Assembly: GCA_036490955.1 (NCBI GenBank)
Contig: DASXCX010000080.1
Location: forward strand, 1-64,000
Reading direction: 5' to 3'
DNA from: CAIKMD01 sp036490955
GTDB taxonomy: Bacteria > Pseudomonadota > Alphaproteobacteria > ATCC43930 > CGMCC-115725
DNA: 64,000 nucleotides
The notes under the pieces: model-generated
The model's database searches: none
Seen by the model: the letters and a program-made list of their open reading frames with translations, nothing else
Told to the model about the DNA's origin: nothing
Shown here: positions 62,033 to 64,000 of the stretch, piece by piece
Layout: each line of letters begins with the position of its first letter
How positions within the stretch are numbered: the first letter of the stretch is position 1
Program-made: the position numbers and the translations under genes

Positions 62033-62359
62033 ATGGACGAAAGCGCGGACACTCTCGACCTGGGCAGCGATCCGCTTGACGTTTTCTCGCAAGGCGGCAG
62101 CGGGACGGTCGACACGCCGGCCGACAATCCGTCGAACGGCATCGATCTAAATTCGCTTCTCGGCAATCTGACGGGCGCGGCGACGACGGCTTTCACGGCG
62201 GCGCAGAACAGCGCGGCGGCGCAGTCGATCGCGCAAGCGCAGATCGCGGCGAGCGCGGCGAGCCCTGGCAACCCGCTGGCGATCCTCTCGACCGTCAATC
62301 CCACCTATCTGTGGATCGGTGCCGGCATCATCGTCCTCGCGCTGATCCTGAGGAAGTAG
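62033..62359 (+). CDS. virion membrane protein candidate (C-terminal anchor)
   Basis: 108-aa protein. Acidic N-terminus (MDESADTLDLGSDPLDVFS), Ala/Gln-rich helix (AFTAAQNSAAAQSIAQAQIA) and one C-terminal transmembrane helix (YLWIGAGIIVLALILRK). It is the first of a series of like proteins downstream of the capsid gene. Consistent with a minor capsid-membrane protein, as in PM2. Not matched to a known family. Confidence 0.6.
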   Translation: MDESADTLDLGSDPLDVFSQGGSGTVDTPADNPSNGIDLNSLLGNLTGAATTAFTAAQNSAAAQSIAQAQIAASAASPGNPLAILSTVNPTYLWIGAGIIVLALILRK

Positions 62360-62363
62360 CGCG

Positions 62364-62723
62364 ATGCGTTTTGATGCGCGCATAGGCGAATGGATCGAGC
62401 CTAGCGATCGGCTCTGTTCGCTTTTCGATCTTGGCGCGAAGGTATCCGGCAACACTGACAGCACGGCGACGCAAACGTCGAGCGTGAGCTTCATCCCGAG
62501 CGTCAGCAACAATTCATCGCAGCCGCTGGTGTCGAGCTTTCCGGCCGGGCAGGGCCTGTCGACGCTCAACACAGCCTTGCCCGGCTCCGCGGCGTTCCTG
62601 CCGTCGACCTATGCCGGCTTGACGACGGACACGGCTAGCTCGACCACGCCGTCGCTGACCACGCTGTTGCTGCTGGGCGCGCTCGCGGCCGGCGCATTCT
62701 TCCTCTTGCGGAAGCACCTATGA
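62364..62723 (+). CDS. virion membrane protein candidate with LSTLNTALP motif
   Basis: 119-aa protein: basic-acidic N-terminus (MRFDARIGEWIEPSD), Ser/Thr-rich middle, the motif GLSTLNTALPGSA (about 70-82) and one C-terminal anchor (LTTLLLLGALAAGAFFLLR). AGGAAG precedes ATG 62364. It shares the LSTLNTALP motif with the next gene, so the two are probably paralogues. Overlap with that gene is ATGA. Confidence 0.6.
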   Translation: MRFDARIGEWIEPSDRLCSLFDLGAKVSGNTDSTATQTSSVSFIPSVSNNSSQPLVSSFPAGQGLSTLNTALPGSAAFLPSTYAGLTTDTASSTTPSLTTLLLLGALAAGAFFLLRKHL

Positions 62724-63088
62724 GCGCGGGGCTTGTGCCGATCGACGTATCCATCGCCGCGCCGGCGAGCGGGACGTTTGAGAGCGGCGCTGAGAACGAT
62801 CTTGGCTTGTCGTTCAATCCGGGCTTTGTCGTCGGTCCGGGCTTCCTGACGCAAAGCGGTACGGCATCGCCTTCGGCGTCGAGCAGCCAGGAAAGCTTCC
62901 CGTCGTCGAGTTCGCCCGCGACGGCGTTGGCCAATCCGCCTGCCGGAATTGGCCTATCGACCCTGAACACCGCGCTGCCGAATTCGGCCGGCGCGCTCGC
63001 CACGACGTCGACGGCAAGCAGCTCGCTTCTGCTGTGGCTGCTGATCGGCGGCGCGGCAATTCTTCTTTTGAGCGGAGGGAAACGCTGA
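62720..63088 (+). CDS. virion membrane protein candidate, paralogue with LSTLNTALP motif
   Basis: 122-aa protein: no N-terminal signal, Ser/Pro-rich middle, motif GIGLSTLNTALPNSAG (about 76-91) and a C-terminal anchor (LLLWLLIGGAAILLLS). The motif position and anchor match the preceding protein. Both junctions overlap (ATGA upstream, one base downstream), so the series is translationally coupled. Likely a virion membrane component. Confidence 0.6.
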   Translation: MSAGLVPIDVSIAAPASGTFESGAENDLGLSFNPGFVVGPGFLTQSGTASPSASSSQESFPSSSSPATALANPPAGIGLSTLNTALPNSAGALATTSTASSSLLLWLLIGGAAILLLSGGKR

Positions 63089-63222
63089 TGGCGTGGGGCA
63101 ACTCGAGCGACAACGGTATCCGGGCGAGCGGCGGAACGATCGGCATGTTGCTGGTCGTCGGCGGCGCGCTGCTGGCGTTGTGGATGATTCATCCGAAATT
63201 CTCCGCGAGCCTCGGGCGGTGA
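63088..63222 (+). CDS. 44-aa single-span membrane protein
   Basis: Small protein from ATG 63088, which overlaps the previous stop. A Gly-rich start (MAWGNSSDNGIRASGGTIG) is followed by a transmembrane helix (MLLVVGGALLALWMI). It belongs to the membrane-protein train. Function unknown. Confidence 0.55.
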   Translation: MAWGNSSDNGIRASGGTIGMLLVVGGALLALWMIHPKFSASLGR

Positions 63223-63528
63223 ATGTGCGGCGGCAGCTCGTCATCGCAAACATCGGCGACGTCGACCAACACGACGGCGGTCACGAGTGTCAGCAACGTT
63301 ACAACCAATGTGCCGATCACCGTCGACACGTCGGATTTGGCGGACGCGTTGAAGGCGCTCGCGGGTGCGGACGAGGTGGGCGCGGTCGTGTCGGGCGCGG
63401 CGCAAGTGCAAAGCGCGAAGATCGCCGCGAGCGCCGGGCCTTCATGGTCGACGATCATCACGATCGGCGGCGCGTTGATCGGTATCGCGATCGCGCTGCA
63501 TCTCATCAAGGTAAAGGGCTTTAAATGA
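63223..63528 (+). CDS. C-terminally anchored provirus protein
   Basis: 101-aa protein from ATG 63223 directly after the preceding stop. The sequence has a Ser/Thr/Val-rich start with a Cys near the N-terminus (MCGGSSSSQTSATSTNTT), a helical DTSDLADALKALAGADEVG and a C-terminal anchor (WSTIITIGGALIGIAIALHL). Overlaps the next start by ATGA. Likely a virion membrane component. Confidence 0.58.
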   Translation: MCGGSSSSQTSATSTNTTAVTSVSNVTTNVPITVDTSDLADALKALAGADEVGAVVSGAAQVQSAKIAASAGPSWSTIITIGGALIGIAIALHLIKVKGFK

Positions 63529-64000
63529 CGACGCGCAATCGCCCGAATTACCAGATCTATTATCTGCCGCTGACGAACGCCGGGCAGATGGACGTGCCGG
63601 CGATCGGCACGCGCGTTGCGATGCTCGGGTGCTTCACCGGCGCGACGGTGATTTTCAGCGGCGGCGCTCAGCAGCTCGCGGGCGGTACGCCAACAGCGGG
63701 CACGGTCAATGTCCAGGTTGGCAAGACGCTGGGCGACGGCATTCCCTTCGCGCCGGGCAACAAGCTTCGCGTCGATAACAAATTTGATTTTCTGCGTTTC
63801 AGTTGGTCGGCGCAGGCCGGTGTCATCGCGATCATGGCTGTCAGCGACGACGCGGAAGGCAACGGCATCGAATTCGACGCGCCGCCTGCCGTCGCGCTCG
63901 GCAACTTCACGCTGCAACAAGGCGGCAACGTCGCTCAGGTCGATTTCAACGGCGCGCTACAGGTGCAGCTCCGCGACGTGTTCGGCGGCTTGATCGGCGA
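63525..64000 (+). CDS. provirus structural protein candidate, truncated by window end
   Basis: Frame from ATG 63525 (overlapping the previous stop) is open for 158 codons to the window end. The sequence is strand-rich with no membrane segment: TTRNRPNYQIYYLPLTNAG, then GTRVAMLGCFTGATVIFSGG, KFDFLRFSWSAQAGV and repeated Gly/Gln-rich strands near FTLQQGGNVAQVDFNG. This composition fits a receptor-binding spike, turret or minor capsid protein. Identity unproven, C-terminus missing. Confidence 0.5.
   Translation, partial: MTTRNRPNYQIYYLPLTNAGQMDVPAIGTRVAMLGCFTGATVIFSGGAQQLAGGTPTAGTVNVQVGKTLGDGIPFAPGNKLRVDNKFDFLRFSWSAQAGVIAIMAVSDDAEGNGIEFDAPPAVALGNFTLQQGGNVAQVDFNGALQVQLRDVFGGLIG

Larger units (their letters stand above)
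56306..64000. mobile_element. double-jelly-roll capsid provirus (PM2/FLiP-like), integrated at a dif-like site, right end beyond the window
   Basis: Nearly 7.7 kb of tightly packed, mostly small genes with viral logic: HTH regulator divergent from a rightward train of DUF736, small unknowns, rolling-circle replication initiator, zinc-ribbon protein, packaging-type ATPase, candidate double-jelly-roll major capsid protein, and small membrane-anchored proteins. ATPase followed by capsid protein and tiny membrane proteins is the pattern of tailless, membrane-containing viruses such as PM2. No integrase, tail, terminase or portal gene is seen. The left boundary is the dif-like core beside mazG. 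Called from gene content and fold-level reasoning; the right end and lysis genes are not in view. Confidence 0.8.

Noticed and set aside
56306..64000. Filamentous (inovirus) prophage as an alternative identity
   Set aside because: The DUF3693-like regulator, dif-like site and rolling-circle Rep fit an inovirus. But the ATPase is only 198 aa and lacks the Zot membrane segment, and there is a 358-aa strand-rich soluble protein where short coat proteins would be expected.
56306..64000. Rolling-circle plasmid integrated into the chromosome
   Set aside because: Rep and DUF736 alone would fit, but the packaging-type ATPase, capsid candidate and membrane-protein train are viral. No mobilisation or partition gene is seen.

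Overview
The window is GC-rich, densely coding DNA from an alphaproteobacterium. The order dusB-ntrB-ntrC-ntrY-ntrX-(D-amino-acid transaminase)-hfq-hflX, the fused ispDF, the NDUFS4-like complex I subunit beside tRNA-Pro, and Coq7 all fit that class. A Rhodospirillales-like or Hyphomicrobiales-like host is my inference. Genus cannot be fixed from the sequence alone. Region 1 (1-12800) is a catabolic and accessory stretch. It holds an FMN-dependent 2-hydroxy-acid dehydrogenase, three periplasmic NMT1/TauA-type substrate-binding proteins, a CocE/NonD-type hydrolase, and coxG-coxS-coxM genes without the molybdenum large subunit. It also has an ACMSD-like amidohydrolase, a luciferase-like monooxygenase and two alpha/beta hydrolases. 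Region 2 (13000-23700) carries tRNA-Pro(TGG), tRNA-Arg(TCT), coq7, a MarR regulator divergent from a ClC channel, an MFS exporter, an ECF sigma factor with a SnoaL-like tail, a ribosome hibernation factor and a SIMPL protein. Region 3 (23689-28032) looks like one metal-handling operon: NiCoT transporter, DUF2946, outer-membrane-like protein, copC, copD and a PCuAC copper chaperone. Region 4 (28396-37251) holds lipid and envelope genes (pmtA-like, LpxH-like phosphoesterase, glycosyltransferase, pgpA), a TPR-methyltransferase, a flavin monooxygenase, cinA and ispDF. Region 5 (37397-48269) is the core nitrogen-regulation block through hfq and hflX. Region 6 (48363-55373) has a PDZ lipoprotein, a beta-hydroxyacid dehydrogenase, and two Tat-exported amidohydrolases bracketing two more orphan substrate-binding proteins. 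mazG follows on the minus strand. Region 7 (about 56306-64000, running off the end) is the most interesting part: an integrated virus of the double-jelly-roll, internal-membrane type (corticovirus PM2 / FLiP-like). It starts at a Xer dif-like core beside mazG. It carries an HTH-TM regulator whose frame runs without a stop into mazG, a 230-bp block of nested inverted repeats, a DUF736 protein, a rolling-circle (HUH) replication initiator, a compact P-loop packaging ATPase and a 358-aa candidate major capsid protein. A tightly coupled train of small C-terminal-anchor membrane proteins follows. No integrase gene is seen, so Xer-mediated integration at dif is the best explanation. The right end, lysis genes and spike protein (possibly the truncated last gene) are not fully in view.
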